In this document: positions 8,427-20,041 of the stretch, one piece after another
Position numbering within the stretch: the first letter of the stretch is position 1
Layout of the letters: every line of letters begins with the position of its first letter
Origin: Purshia tridentata
Taxonomy: Eukaryota > Streptophyta > Magnoliopsida > Rosales > Rosaceae
Direction: 5' to 3'
Length of the DNA stretch: 64,000 nucleotides
Assembly (NCBI GenBank): GCA_003254885.1
Contig: QANT01005660.1
Location: forward strand, 1-64,000
Notes under the pieces: model-generated
The model's database searches: none
Seen by the model: the letters and a program-made list of their open reading frames with translations, nothing else
What the model was told of the DNA's origin: nothing
Made by a program: the position numbers and the translations under genes

Positions 8427-11400
8427 ATGCAAACCTTCTCGCCCTCCTTCACCTTTTGTTCTTCTTCTTACCCAACACGACGTCGTGGGATCACAACCGC
8501 CTCTCCCCGCAAACCTAATCTCAAGCGACTCACCTCCCGCGTCGTCCAACTCACTCGCCGAAGACAGCTTCACCAGGTCGGTCCTCTCTTCTCCACTGCT
8601 CTGTATTCACTTTCTTGAAAATTATGTATTTCTTGTTGTTTTTAGTAATTTTTTTGGTGCAGATAATGGAGGAGATAGAGGTGGCCAAAGCACGATACGG
8701 GAGGCTGAACACCATAGTGATGAACGCTGTTGTCGAGGCTTGTGTTCATTGCGGTGATGTTGATTCTGCTATCTTGGTGTTTGATGAAATGTCTAAGCCA
8801 GGGAACTGTGGCGTTGATGGTGTCACATATGCGACTCTTTTGAAGGTACTTTTTTTTTTTTTTGGGGGTTTCTTTTTGAATTTTTCTTGCTTCCTATAGA
8901 TTTGGTTATCATGGATTTGTGTGTGTTGTTATGAAGGGTCTGGGTGGGGCGCGAAGAATCGATGAAGCATTTCAAGTACTTGAATCTGTGGAGCGAGGTA
9001 CTGCCGTGGGAAATCCAAAGTTGTCAGCACCTCTTGTTTTCGGTCTGCTCAATGCTCTTGTTGAAGCAGGTCAGTATCACAAATTAAAGAAAAATGAAAT
9101 TACATTGTAATGTATTATTAAATTATGTGGCCATTGTGTTTTTATAATGTCAGAACAAAAACATTAGTACCCAATTGAACGATATTTGATTTTGGGTTAC
9201 TGTTATTCTGAAATGATTTGCTCACAAAAGCGCATGCGCTGCTTGCATTCTGCTCTAGTGCAGGAGATTTACGCCGTGCTAATGGGCTTCTTGCACGTTA
9301 TGGTCTTATTCTTCGTGAAGGTGGCCGTCCTTCACTCACTGTCTTCAACTTATTAATGAAGGTTCTGCACTGACCTGTAGTTCTTCAAGAATTGAGCTTT
9401 TCAATTAAGATACAGACAGTGTGCTGCATATGCAGGATGTAAATATGTAAATCTAATTCGTAATGTTGTTGCTTAAGGGTGTGCTGCTTCTAATTTTCAG
9501 GGCTATATCAATGCAGGCCTTCCTCAGGGTGCGATAGCCATGCGCGATGGAATATTACGCCTAGGATTAAAGCCTGATAGGCTCACCTATAATACTCTAA
9601 TATCAGCATGTGTTAAAACTAGGAAGTTGGAAATGGCGATGCAAATTTTTGAGGAAATGAAGGTCCCAAGCTAAAAAGAAAGGCCAGTTTAGAGCCTGTA
9701 TATGTTATTTTAATAGTATTTTTTCCCAGATTAAGGAAGTTACTAAATATTTTTCCTTCTTTTTAGGATGAAGCACAGAAATTTAACCATGGCGGACTTT
9801 TCCCAGACAAAGTCACTTACAGTACATTACTTAAGGTCTGTTATTTTCATTTCTACTACTTTTGATTTATATAAATAGAAGTTAGGAAAATTTAGTGTTT
9901 GCAAGTTGTTAAAGTTCTTTCGTAACCAATAACAATATCAGTTGAGGCATATGGTAGAAATTTTTACTGCCACAATGAAAGTAAATCATCTTTATCTTAT
10001 CCTTGTCCATTAGACCTTGTTACCTTTGGACCAATAGTCACATGCCATCTTTTTTCCTCTCTTTTTAAAAAAATAAGAACAAAGAAAGTTTAAGAGTTTT
10101 ACCTTAGTAGTTTCCTTTTCTTTTTTCCGCTCTGCCCCCTACCTGCAAGGAGTAGGCTCTTTTACTAAACATGTTGGTAAATTAAAGTTTCTGTCCCTAT
10201 CATTATGCCAATCTTATGGTTTTGTTTTCTGTGACCATTTTTTGTCAGGGTTTTGGGCATTCAAAAGATCTCCATTCGGTCCAGAGGATTGTATTGGAAA
10301 TGAAAACACATCTGAATTTGTATATTGATCGAACAGCATACACTGCAGCAGTTGATGCTTTGCTAAATTCTGGCTCAATCAAGGGTATGGTGTACATGAA
10401 AACAAATATGCAATACAATGATTTTTAAGTTATAAAAAATTGTTGATGTCTATATCTATTCATTTGATTGATAATTTTCAAATGCCACTCCCTCCATTTC
10501 TGCATTGCACCAGGGCATATGTTGTCACTCATATACTGAACATGAGATAAAATAGATTTCTTCCTTCTGCCAAAAGTCAAGGCACAATGGCAACATAAAG
10601 ATGCACCAAAGTAGAGCTTGTACATTTGCATGCTGATGTTGACATGAAATTTATTAAGGTTTCTCCTTTAGAGGTCTCATTATATGCAACTGCACCAAGC
10701 CACCTATTATTATGCATAGTGGCTGGACTGGTTATAGTTTGTGGTCCTTTTTATTATCACATTTGGAAAGATGCTAGAGTTTTGAAGTGTTAGAAAATAG
10801 AAATTGAAACTAATTCTTACGCTTCCACAGATTAAATTCTTGTATATGATGCTTAGGTGCTTTATGCATTTTTGGAGAAATACTAAAGGAGGCTGGTCAA
10901 AATCCAGACTTGCGACCAAAACCTCATCTCTATCTTTCCTTCATGCGTGCCTTTGCTGATAGAGGAGATTATGGAACAGTGGAAAGTCTGCATAAGAACA
11001 TGTGGCTGGGTACTTCTGGAACTATCTCCCCAGCGGTTCAAGAGGAAGCTGATCATCTTCTCATGGAGGCAGCTTTAAATGATGGTCAGGTACTATATCA
11101 ACTCATTCAGTCTTCTGAAATGGGGTGTGTTATTGCATAAATCTCTTTCCATTTCTGATTAGTGTCTACCTCCATGATATTTGAGGGATTTGGATGCTGG
11201 TTTTAATATCCAGGTACTGCACAGGATATATTGCATGAGCAAATTGACTACTCTTGACCATTTTGGTGTTATTTTCTATTTTTGGTTTTTCCAGGTAGAT
11301 TTGGCTATAAAATACTTTGCAAGTATTATTACAAGGTGGAAGAGAATATCATGGACAAGTCGAGGAGGCATGGTATGTAATGTGCTTTACCTTGCATGAC

Positions 11401-12943
11401 TGCATATGAAGGAAAAGTGATCTAACAATATGCCTAAATATTCTTGTGCCAAACATCTGGTTTTATCCCCTTTGAGTTCACTTGACACTTTAAATTGATA
11501 TTTAAGAAAAGTTGTTAAAAGGATTTTTTTTTTAAAAAAATATTTTGTGTTGGACTTTTTCCTTTCAATATCATAAAATTTAGTTTGTTGTATATATTGG
11601 TAGTTGACTAAGTAGGCCTTCTGTTTGGAATTGCATTAGTCTATAAATGCTTACCATTAAATTTTTAATTCCTTCTTGTTACCTAGTAGAAATTCATTAA
11701 TATAATCTCTGCCTTCGTAGTGCAGGTTGCTCTACGCATAGAGGCCTTGTTGGGATTCACCAAATCAATATTGAGTCCTCATCTACTTCCTCAGGTTTTC
11801 ATACGTTTCTTGCCTTTCAAATTGTAGTAAAAATATTATCTATCTAAGGTCCGAATGAGAACAAATGTATTGTCATGCATGCATGTTAGATGCTTGCTAG
11901 TAGACCTACCATAAGTGGCTTTAATGTAGAAGATCATAATATGTGACCAGATACAATGATTTTAAAATTTTAATATTTCTGTAATTTTTGAATGGACTGA
12001 TGAAGAATTTCTGGTTGGGAAAACATATTCATAAATTTAAAATAAATTGACAGATCTGGTTGAATTATGGAAGGAGGATCTTGTATAAATTTATCAATAT
12101 GGATGGTAAGGGGATGAACATTTTGATATAAACTTGCGTAGTTAATTATTGGCTTTTAATTAATTTTCTTTGTTTGCTATCTACACCTTTTCTATTTAGG
12201 TATTGGCAAGTGAACCAATTGAGACCGTCATGATGCCCTTTGCAGCAGCTCGGCCACTTCATGGGACCCTGGACTTGAACAAAGTGGTTATGCGTTTCTT
12301 TAGGGATTCAGTGGTGCCTATCGTAGATGACTGGGGTAGCTGCATTGGAGTATTGCATCGGGAAGACTGTAGAGAGGTATTTATTCTGATGGTAGAAAGC
12401 AAGTGTTTTTCTTTTTCCCAGACTGGGGTACAATCTAAAATCAGATAGATCTTTTCTCCAACACTGCAAATTTACAAGAACAAACTGTGGTGTTTGATAT
12501 TGAGTTATTGACATAGCAATAGAAAAAAGAACAACTTTCCAATGCTTTTGTTATTGTGTTGTTGCATTTTAATAATTAAACGAGCATTTGTGTTGACAAC
12601 CATAACCTTATGAGCTAATGCAAGTTTGCATACTATTGTGTAGTTGAACGCCCCTCTTTCGTCAATGATGAGAAGCTCACCTCCTTGTGTTACTACCACA
12701 ACATCGATTGGCCATGTGGTGGATCTGATTATGAAGAATAAATATAAAATGGTTATTGTAGTAAACCTTGGCTCCTCATATGGTGGTACTGGTCACAGCT
12801 CAAGTTTGAGGGCAGTTGGTGTTTTTACAGCTGAACAACTGTGCAATCTTGTCTCACCAGGATCAAAAACACCAGGACAGGAACTTTCTTTCTGTAGAAA
12901 TCTGATGACTCCCAACCATCGATGCATGCGGGTTTTGCAATAG
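8427..12943 (+). CDS. PPR protein with C-terminal CBS region (CBSPPR1-like), 12 exons
   Basis: The exons are 8427-8576, 8663-8845, 8937-9069, 9264-9361, 9501-9662, 9767-9835, 10249-10384, 10857-11089, 11295-11372, 11726-11794, 12200-12376 and 12644-12943. All joins keep frame and use GT-AG, giving 595 residues. The N-terminus (residues 1-50) is rich in Ser, Arg and Thr with almost no acid, like an organelle transit peptide. Residues about 65-330 form PPR repeats, for example [38 protein letters not shown] and [15 protein letters not shown]. PPRs bind organellar RNA. The C-terminal part (about 440-575) carries a CBS-like segment ([20 protein letters not shown], then [16 protein letters not shown]), a module that usually senses adenine nucleotides. 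Having so many introns is unusual for PPR genes, which are mostly intron-poor. The Arabidopsis counterpart I recall is At5g10690 (about 580 aa). Confidence 0.9.
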
Positions 12944-13723
12944 GGTCTATGTGCATCAACAGTTGGTAATCCTTCACGCATGGCTGTTCTTAGAATTTCT
13001 CACAGATTTTTAGTGGTGTGTTTGCATGGATGATCTGTTGGCCTTATCAGAAAACAGCTAAAGACGGTAAATTGCAACCAGTCTGCCAGCTTATTTTTTG
13101 AGTTTTACTATCATAGTCGAGTTGTACATACATAGGTAAGAGGTAGACACGTAGCCACGTAGGTGTTGGAATTTTTTAAGGGCATCATCAATGTCCATTT
13201 TGTGTGCCAAGGACGAGATTGACTAAATTCAAGTGGGCTTTCCATGTTGGGGGCTACATGTATGATGTATCAATATCAATTGCTTAATATCAATTGCTCA
13301 CTTGAATTTAGTCATTACCATCTTCTTTTAAATACACAAAATAATTTTATTGCTCTTGAAAAAATGGCACGTGTTCATTACTTGACCAGAAATTGGATGA
13401 AAACTGACGTAAATGGTACATTGTATGATAAATATAATTTGAATGTGACATTGTAAAAATTAAAAAAAAAAAAGTTTATTTAATGGCAAATCGTTCCACA
13501 ATCATTTGGGTGATATGTGTGCAAAATTTCTTTTTTTCTTTTTTAATCAAATAAAAATCAAATAATCAGAACCGTTGATGTTGCTAACACAAGTAGATTA
13601 AGATTCACCCACATTGCCACTGCTGCTCAAAACGCAACGCAGACACTGGGACAGTGTCGTTGTTTTAGATATCAGAAACCAAAGAAAATGCATTAACTCT
13701 CTATTGCCACTGCAAACCCTACG
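12944..13723. other. 3' region of PPR-CBS gene and promoter of bL28m gene
   Basis: The first part is the 3' untranslated region of the PPR-CBS gene. From about 13560 the sequence is the upstream region of the bL28m gene. No other coding sequence or RNA gene is visible. Confidence 0.45.
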
Positions 13724-13977
13724 TAGCGAAGTGCCCAGAGGGCGAAAATGGCGTTCAGAGGGAAGGAGACGATGAAGAGCGTGATAAAGAAAGTGGGAGG
13801 AGGCAAAACCCTAGCTCCGCGAGCGAAAGAGGAGCTGAGGAAGANAACCCTAGGTAGCGAAGTGCCCAGAGGGCGAAAATGGCGTTCAGAGGGAAGGAGA
13901 CGATGAAGAGCGTGATAAAGAAAGTGGGAGGAGGCAAAACGCTAGCTCCGCGAGCGAAGGAGGAGCTGAGGAAGAAA
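13724..13977 (+). repeat. 131-bp tandem duplication spanning the bL28m start codon, with an N at the join
   Basis: The stretch from about 13724 to 13844 is repeated almost exactly at about 13855-13975, offset by 131 bp; I counted only a few differences. It covers the last bases of the leader, the ATG and the first 31-32 codons. The join contains the N at 13845. Because 131 is not a multiple of three, the first ATG (13748) reads out of frame into copy 2. This is either a real tandem duplication or two haplotypes joined by the assembler. Confidence 0.85.
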
Positions 13978-15225
13978 TTCGTACCCGATTCCAAAATCGT
14001 GATGGGTCGGGCCAAACGTGGCATCTACGCCGGCCGCCACATCCAGTTCGGCAATCAAATCAGTGAAGACGGCGGCAACAAGTTCGTTTTTTATCTCAAT
14101 TTCTCTTTCTTTTCAATTTGTATGCTGAAGTTTTATTTAGCTCTGCTACATTCTAAAACTAGCATTCAAATTCTTCATTAATTTTTCTGTATAATATCTA
14201 AAGCCAAAATCTTGAACATGATCAATGACTTTGATTTCATTTCATTTGGTTAGCTGGGTGGTGGGTGTTTTGAATGTCTTCCACTGCATGCTTCTAAATA
14301 TTCTCTTTCAAAGGCTTGTTGGGTTGGGTACTATGCCAAGTTTGAGACTTTGAGTATGAAACTAGTGGGTGCTCTGTTACCATTTTAACCATTGTTGCCG
14401 CAGACATTTTATTCTCAAGCCATTGGAGCTAGGCTTGAGCTGGGTTTATCATGCATTACCTTTAATAAATATGGGCATCTCTTTCTCATGAGGATTCTAC
14501 ATAATCTGGACAAGTGGTAAGACCAGTATAAGAAGTGTGCTCGTTTTATACTTGTCTACTGTGGCCAGGTTCCGGTCTACATGGGTTTTTTGAGAATTGG
14601 TATAGTGTATTATGCTGTACAGTTTCTCGCTTGGTAATGCAATTTATAGAACATAATTGGCCTATGTAACGACAATTTTGAATAATAAGTTTGTTATCTT
14701 TTGATAATTTGTGAGAATGGGTTATTTTATTCAACAGAACTGTTCTTTGTTGGTGGTTATAGGTCAAGAAGATCATGGAAGCCAAATGTTCAGGAGAAGC
14801 GTCTCTTCAGTTACATCCTAGACCGTCAGATTCGAGTCAAAGTCACCACCCATGCCCTCCGTTGCATAGACAAGGCAGGTGGGATTGACGAGTACTTTCT
14901 GAAAACTCCTTACAAGAAGATGGATACAGAAATGGGCCTCTTCTGGAAGACCAAAATTGAAAAGCTATATGAAGAGGTTGGGAACACTGGGGTTGCTTTC
15001 ATTAAACCTGAAGTCAAACCTGAAGCCGAAGCCAAGTTGGAGCAGGGATTCAAAGAACTAAAACTAGACGAGAGGGAAGTCAAGAGACAGATGTATGGTT
15101 GGTCAAGAAAACTAAAACAGATTGAGGAAGGAGCAGACAAGCAAGTAGCTGATGAGGAAGGTGCAAGGATTGAGGATAGAAGTTCTCATTTTGATGTTCC
15201 TGAGCAGTTGGTTGCAAACTCCTGA
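13879..15225 (+). CDS. Mitochondrial large-subunit ribosomal protein bL28m, two exons
   Basis: Exon 1 is 13879-14081 and exon 2 is 14763-15225, joined in phase 2 to give 221 residues. The bL28 core is visible as KRGIYAGRHIQFGNQISEDG across the intron into RRSWKPNVQEKRLFSYILDR, followed by IRVKVTTHALRCIDKAGGID. The long C-terminal extension (about residues 115-221) is charged and helical. This form is the plant mitochondrial L28 (recalled as At4g31460), a part of the large mitoribosomal subunit. I chose the ATG at 13879 because the near-identical upstream copy at 13748 is 131 bp away and reads out of frame after the duplication join. If both ATGs are on one transcript, the upstream one would act as an overlapping decoy frame. 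Confidence 0.92.
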
Positions 15226-16637
15226 GCTTCGATTTCTTATGCCAGCTTGGGATGTTCTCGCTTTGTCATCTGCTGCCCATTTTTGGAGTCTTGTTTCTCT
15301 TCAGTGTTTTTCAGGGTAGTTGTAGCAAGCCAGCCTGATGAGCAGAAATTTCTTCATCTTTTCTTACCATTGAAATTAATATGACATTTATTTTGTTTTT
15401 ATATACAGTTTTGTATTAATCAATTGAAGTAATCTGCTTTTGATGAGCCCTTAATTTGGGTGAAGACTCATTTAGCTGCGTCAAAGTCAATGGAACAAAA
15501 ATAACAATGATGCTTCCAGACTGAATTATGCTGCAAGCTTGTAACCATTTTACTTTGTAGTAATGTTTCTATTAAAAATAAAATTATGCAGAGCACTAGA
15601 TATAATTCTTGCCCAAAACTCTCGTGGTTCGTCTGTTCTAGTGTTCTGTACTTTTGTTCTTGGTTCGTGTTCCCGTGTTTCTTTCAGTTCAAGCCTTCAA
15701 GGTGGCCATGTTCTGTTCTTGCTTTTTGGTAACACAAAAAACACACTCAAGTCCCAACTCAACACGAAAGCGAGTTTTTACAAACTGAAAAGGTTTTATA
15801 TTAAACTTGGAAGAGGGGTAACAGTGAACAGTCAAAAGTTCCAAAATAAATTTTGAAATGTAGAAAGAAGTGGATGTTACTATTTTAATCCAGAATGTCG
15901 CACCAAAAAAATGAATATATCACTATCAAAATAATGGGTTTTCAACTAAAGTAGAGAATGTTTTAGTGATTTAATATTTCATTAGACTAAGTTTTGGTTT
16001 ATAACTGTCTTATAGCAATATTTTATTTATTTTATAATTTATATCCTTACTCCTATCCTATCCCCCAAGTAAGAAAAGAAGGTAGTTTCAAGTACAATTT
16101 ACTTTTGCCATTTACCTTGAAAATTAGAACCGTTACAAGTTTACACCAACTTAGGCTTAGCCAACACATAACCTTCAAATTCTTGCTGTGCAAAACTTAG
16201 TTAGCAAGTAATGGGCCCCATGACAAATACATTCTTCAACTTATCACCCAAAGAAAAAAACAAAAAAACCATGTTCTTCAGTTTTTATAACAATAACTTG
16301 ACAACTATTTCATCACTAAAAACACATCTCTGTCACACTCCTCAGTCCCCACCACCCCCTCTCCCTTCTCTTCCATGCAACTCATATCAGTCATATGTAA
16401 ACTAAATAGCTGTAAGTTCTCCATAAATATATTTTAAAAAAACCTTCGTGTTCAAACACGCCAATCATTGTTGATTGCTAATTTCAACACGCTTTCTACT
16501 TTCCAGTGAATAACATAACCTCGGTTCCTTGTTCAAGAATCCAATGCTCTCCTACATGTCTTTATAAAGCCCCCAAACCTAAGCACACACTCCATATGTT
16601 TGTTTTTTGTACCAGTTTCATTCTTCAACAACATCAA
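15226..16637. other. Spacer between bL28m and DUF761 genes
   Basis: This contains the bL28m 3' untranslated region and AT-rich spacer. The 400 bp before 16638 are the likely promoter of the DUF761 gene. I see no RNA gene or mobile element. Confidence 0.45.
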
Positions 16638-17015
16638 ATGGGTATACAGAGACTCTCACTTGTAAGCCACCTTAAGAGGGCAGTGAAGAAAATTAACCTC
16701 ATTTTGCGTGGCTTTAAACTAAACCAATGGCGCTTGGTTTCGATCTTTAATGGTGGCGCTAATTCTAAAAGGCAGCGGCGGTTGAGTTTTAATGACAGAT
16801 TGGGTTTGTACTGCTGCATTGGAGATGAAAAGTCTGATGAGAATTACTCTCATTTGAGAAGGGTTCAAAGCACAATTACTAGTCATGCTTCTGCTGATGG
16901 TGCAGACAATATTGATCGAAGGGCTGACATTTTCATTGCCAATTTTCGTCGTCAGCTGAGATTAGAGAGACAAGTTTCTTTGGAGCTCAGATACTGCAGA
17001 GGGAATAATTTTTAG
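16638..17015 (+). CDS. DUF761-domain protein (125 aa), single exon
   Basis: The C-terminus (residues about 96-122, RADIFIANFRRQLRLERQVS then LELRYCRG) is the DUF761 signature, which several plant families of short proteins share. The N-terminal half is basic and Leu-rich (HLKRAVKKINLILRGFK) and might contact membranes or other proteins. DUF761 proteins have no established biochemical activity; some are annotated as 'cotton fibre expressed'. The frame is open upstream to 16506, but the ATG at 16638 follows the context expected for a start (atcaaATGGG) and begins the conserved N-terminus. The neighbour downstream runs convergently. Confidence 0.8.
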   Translation: MGIQRLSLVSHLKRAVKKINLILRGFKLNQWRLVSIFNGGANSKRQRRLSFNDRLGLYCCIGDEKSDENYSHLRRVQSTITSHASADGADNIDRRADIFIANFRRQLRLERQVSLELRYCRGNNF

Positions 17016-17789
17016 AGGCAATTAATTATGAAGAGACTTCTTCTTATTCTTCTTCTTCTTGTTTAATTTGAACTTCATTTTAGGTCAAATGTGGTGGATG
17101 GTCAATTGGACATGGTTCTGTGTTGATAAAGAAACAATTAGGATGATTTGAGAGGAAAAGGTGGCCTGGCTGGCCTCTTTCTGAACACCAAGGAAATATC
17201 ATACATATGCCAATAAATTCATGATCACTTGTATATTTTTATTTTTTTTCTTGTTGGGATTCAGATATTTTTATTGCCAGTTTAATTATTATGGAGTTAT
17301 CATCAAAGAAGTTGGTACTTTACTACTTTTCCAAAATAATAAAATTGCTGGTTTTTGCAGGCAATCTATATTATGAGTTGAAGCTGTATATACAATTGGT
17401 CAGTTCTGTTTTGAACCCTCTCATTAAGTCTAGCATTGGGGATTAATGATTAATTAGAGATTAAGAAAATAAATAAGTCCCAAGTTACACTCCTGCACTG
17501 TTGTGTGGAGTTACTTGTGGATGTAGAGATAAGTATTTTACCGCTAGAGCTAGAATCTTTCAAAAAGAAAAAGGGTAAAAGTAATAGAAAGAGTACATAA
17601 TTAATGTACAGATTATCATATGCTTTGACATTAATTAGACAGGTACAATATCAACAAATTTCAGTAGGGAAAAATAAAAACTCAATGAGACGCTCCACAG
17701 TATATGTCAATATACATATATGTGTGTGTGTGTGTGTGTTAGTATTCTGACACTGATATGTAAAATAAATAACACTATATATGGTTGTT
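17016..17789. other. Convergent 3' spacer
   Basis: This spacer holds the 3' ends of the DUF761 gene (+) and the calmodulin-binding-like gene (-). It includes a (TG)n microsatellite at 17721-17739. No other gene is visible. Confidence 0.5.
17721..17739. repeat. (TG)n microsatellite
   Basis: About nine and a half uninterrupted TG units lie in the spacer between the convergent genes, preceded by an imperfect TA-rich stretch. Confidence 0.95.
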
Positions 17790-19208
17790 TCATTTGGATT
17801 CATAATCTATAACAGTCTCAAATGCCCCAACCAAAGCTTTCACCTTGTTCTTCCTCTTCTCCAAAAGCTTGTTTGCAGTCTCTTCAATCACATCATTGTA
17901 TGCAGCAGGAGCAGCCTCCTTCTTATTCACTTGTGACCCACCTGCTGCAGAAACTTGGCCCTTTGGTGGTGCCGCTTTTGCCTCCTCTGCTTTTGTCTCT
18001 GCTTTTGATTCCTCTGCCTTTGCTTCTTCAACACCACCATCCACATGATCTTCCACTTCCTTCTCATCCAATGTCTTTGCTTCTTCTTCAACACCACCAT
18101 TATTAATTTCTTCTTTATGACCACTACTCTCTTTCCCATCATCTTCTTTCACCTCAACTTTTGTAGTTTCCTCACTAACTCCCAAACCCTCTTCTGGGTT
18201 TTGATTCTCAGAACCCACATGACTCTCACTGCCTTTTTCCTCTTTGCTCTGATTCTCTCCCCCTACATTTTGATCACCATCACCAGCCTTCTCTTCTTGG
18301 GTTGATATTACATTCCCAGTGCTTTCTTCATTGCTGTCATTCACATTTTCCTTCAACTCCTCTGCTGCATTAACACTGGAAATTTCACTGGGCTTGTTGA
18401 GCTTCTCATCCTCACAGCTGTTTCCTTGATCACCATCCACACCAGGATCAACATGCCCATTATAATCCTCAACTTTTGGGTCTGGAAGAACAACTTTCTG
18501 ATTCTCCTCACACTCAATATTTGCCACCTCCTCAACCTCATGATGATCCAAAGACTCTATAGCTTCCAAATCAGCTTCAAGGTTAAGTGTTTGTGTTATG
18601 TCCTGACTCTTTGGAGCCCTTCTTGTTGAATTAGCAGAAACCCCACTACTCTGACTTCCCTTTTTAACAGAACTAGCAACCGAGCTCGAGCTCTTTTTCA
18701 AACTCGCACTCTTTGCATACGAAGGCTGTGGCGCCTTTGCAACTTTAGTAATTGGTTTAGGAGTACCACTGCTACTACTTGAGCTCTTGGCAGCTGAAAA
18801 AGAAGCAGATCTGAGAGGTGGCTGTCCTTTTCCTGGGGAGGTCTGTGCCTTTTGTAGCCTTGAAGGAGATGGTGGCTTGTCAAAAGATCTTCTTCTGTTT
18901 AGACTAGGCTTATTAGAGTCTTGATCTGCAGGGCCATGTTTCTTGGCGGTGAGGGACTTGGCAGAAGAAGAAAATGAACAAGTAAAGGTGCTTAGAGTAG
19001 GCCTGAGATAGTTTGGGGCTTGTTTTGGTGTTGATGAGGAGGTTGAAGAAGGTTTGTTGTGGTGATCAGAGGGTGTGGTTGTGGTGGAGGATGACTTGGT
19101 GGGTCTTTTGGTGGTGGTGGTGGTGTTTGAATGTGATGGCGATGATGATGTGGTGGTCTTCCTCTCCTTCCCTGGAGTAATACTGCTTTCTCTAGCCTTT
19201 GTTGCCAT
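17790..19208 (-). CDS. Plant calmodulin-binding-domain-like protein (472 aa), single coding exon
   Basis: The protein is mostly disordered. Residues 1-215 are Ser/Thr/Pro/Lys-rich and basic, and residues about 215-430 are strongly acidic (Glu/Asp/Lys). The last ~35 residues (ANKLLEKRKNKVKALVGAFE then TVIDYESK) form a basic amphipathic helix. That C-terminal helix matches the plant calmodulin-binding domain family (CaM_binding, Pfam PF07839), whose members bind calmodulin in a calcium-dependent way. Many family members carry a longer domain; this one keeps mainly the C-terminal helix. A likely intron in the leader runs from about 19265 to 20041 (donor AAG|GTACGTACG at 20042, acceptor TGCAG at 19265, minus strand). 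The Arabidopsis genes I recall at the syntenic place are At5g10660/At5g10680, annotated calmodulin-binding protein-related. Confidence 0.8.
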   Translation of the reverse strand: MATKARESSITPGKERKTTTSSSPSHSNTTTTTKRPTKSSSTTTTPSDHHNKPSSTSSSTPKQAPNYLRPTLSTFTCSFSSSAKSLTAKKHGPADQDSNKPSLNRRRSFDKPPSPSRLQKAQTSPGKGQPPLRSASFSAAKSSSSSSGTPKPITKVAKAPQPSYAKSASLKKSSSSVASSVKKGSQSSGVSANSTRRAPKSQDITQTLNLEADLEAIESLDHHEVEEVANIECEENQKVVLPDPKVEDYNGHVDPGVDGDQGNSCEDEKLNKPSEISSVNAAEELKENVNDSNEESTGNVISTQEEKAGDGDQNVGGENQSKEEKGSESHVGSENQNPEEGLGVSEETTKVEVKEDDGKESSGHKEEINNGGVEEEAKTLDEKEVEDHVDGGVEEAKAEESKAETKAEEAKAAPPKGQVSAAGGSQVNKKEAAPAAYNDVIEETANKLLEKRKNKVKALVGAFETVIDYESK

Positions 19209-19264
19209 ATATGATGTGTATGATGCTGATGATAAATTTCAAATGCTACCTACTACCTATCTCC

Positions 19265-20041
19265 CTGCATATTATCTAAAGAAATCATATGAGCTCAAAT
19301 GAAGAATGTAAGAATTATGCATGTTTATCTAGCATGCTCAAAGTTAATTGATAATCAGATACTATTTCAGATACAATTTCTTCAAACCTTTAAATTTAAA
19401 TTGATAATCTGACAGCATTTAATGCACTCCCTATCTTGCAAAACAATGGGAATGGGTACGTATGCTAATGCATGATGTTGGTGCAATTTATTATTCTGAT
19501 GCGCAAAGTAAATATGCAGTTCTAGGCTTCTGGCTGGCCCAGCAGGTGTGGACAAAATCCTGCTGTGTATTCAGATCAATTGGGGCCATGAGTAAGAGAA
19601 AGTTATTCCTTCTAGACTACCAAAAGTAAAATCAAGTGGGTCTAGTCCTAATATATGTCTGTTTTAATTGTATTTAGATCATAATGTTAATGATCTAACT
19701 TAGGGGTTATCGTTTTTGTTGTCACCTTGCTGATTCATGTCGTCTATCTTGTTCTATATGGAAGCATTGCATGTTTATCCCCTACACAAGTAACTGAAAA
19801 TCTTTGCAGCAATACAAGTTTCCATAGAAATGCAAACAAAAATTGAAACTTGACAACAATCAGAAATTCTTCATAATATATGTTATGTTACCTATGTATG
19901 CTTCATTCATACATAAAAACAAAAAGCAAAAACAAAAAGAAATATATTGATGAAAGAGTAAGGAAAATATGATGAAAGAGTAGATTTGCAGGAACAAAAA
20001 GAAGAAAGAAAGAAAGAATAGGAGGGAGATAACGTACGTAC
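19265..20041 (-). other. Probable 5' UTR intron of the calmodulin-binding-like gene
   Basis: On the minus strand there is a strong donor (CATCAAG|GTACGTACG) next to 20042 and an acceptor (ATATGCAG|GGAGA) at 19265, 56 bp before the ATG. The interval is AT-rich and non-coding. Splicing is inferred from consensus only. Confidence 0.55.

Noticed and set aside
13748-13844. Upstream ATG copy as the true bL28m start
   Set aside because: Translation from it leaves the bL28m frame after the duplication join, so only the ATG at 13879 gives the full conserved protein.
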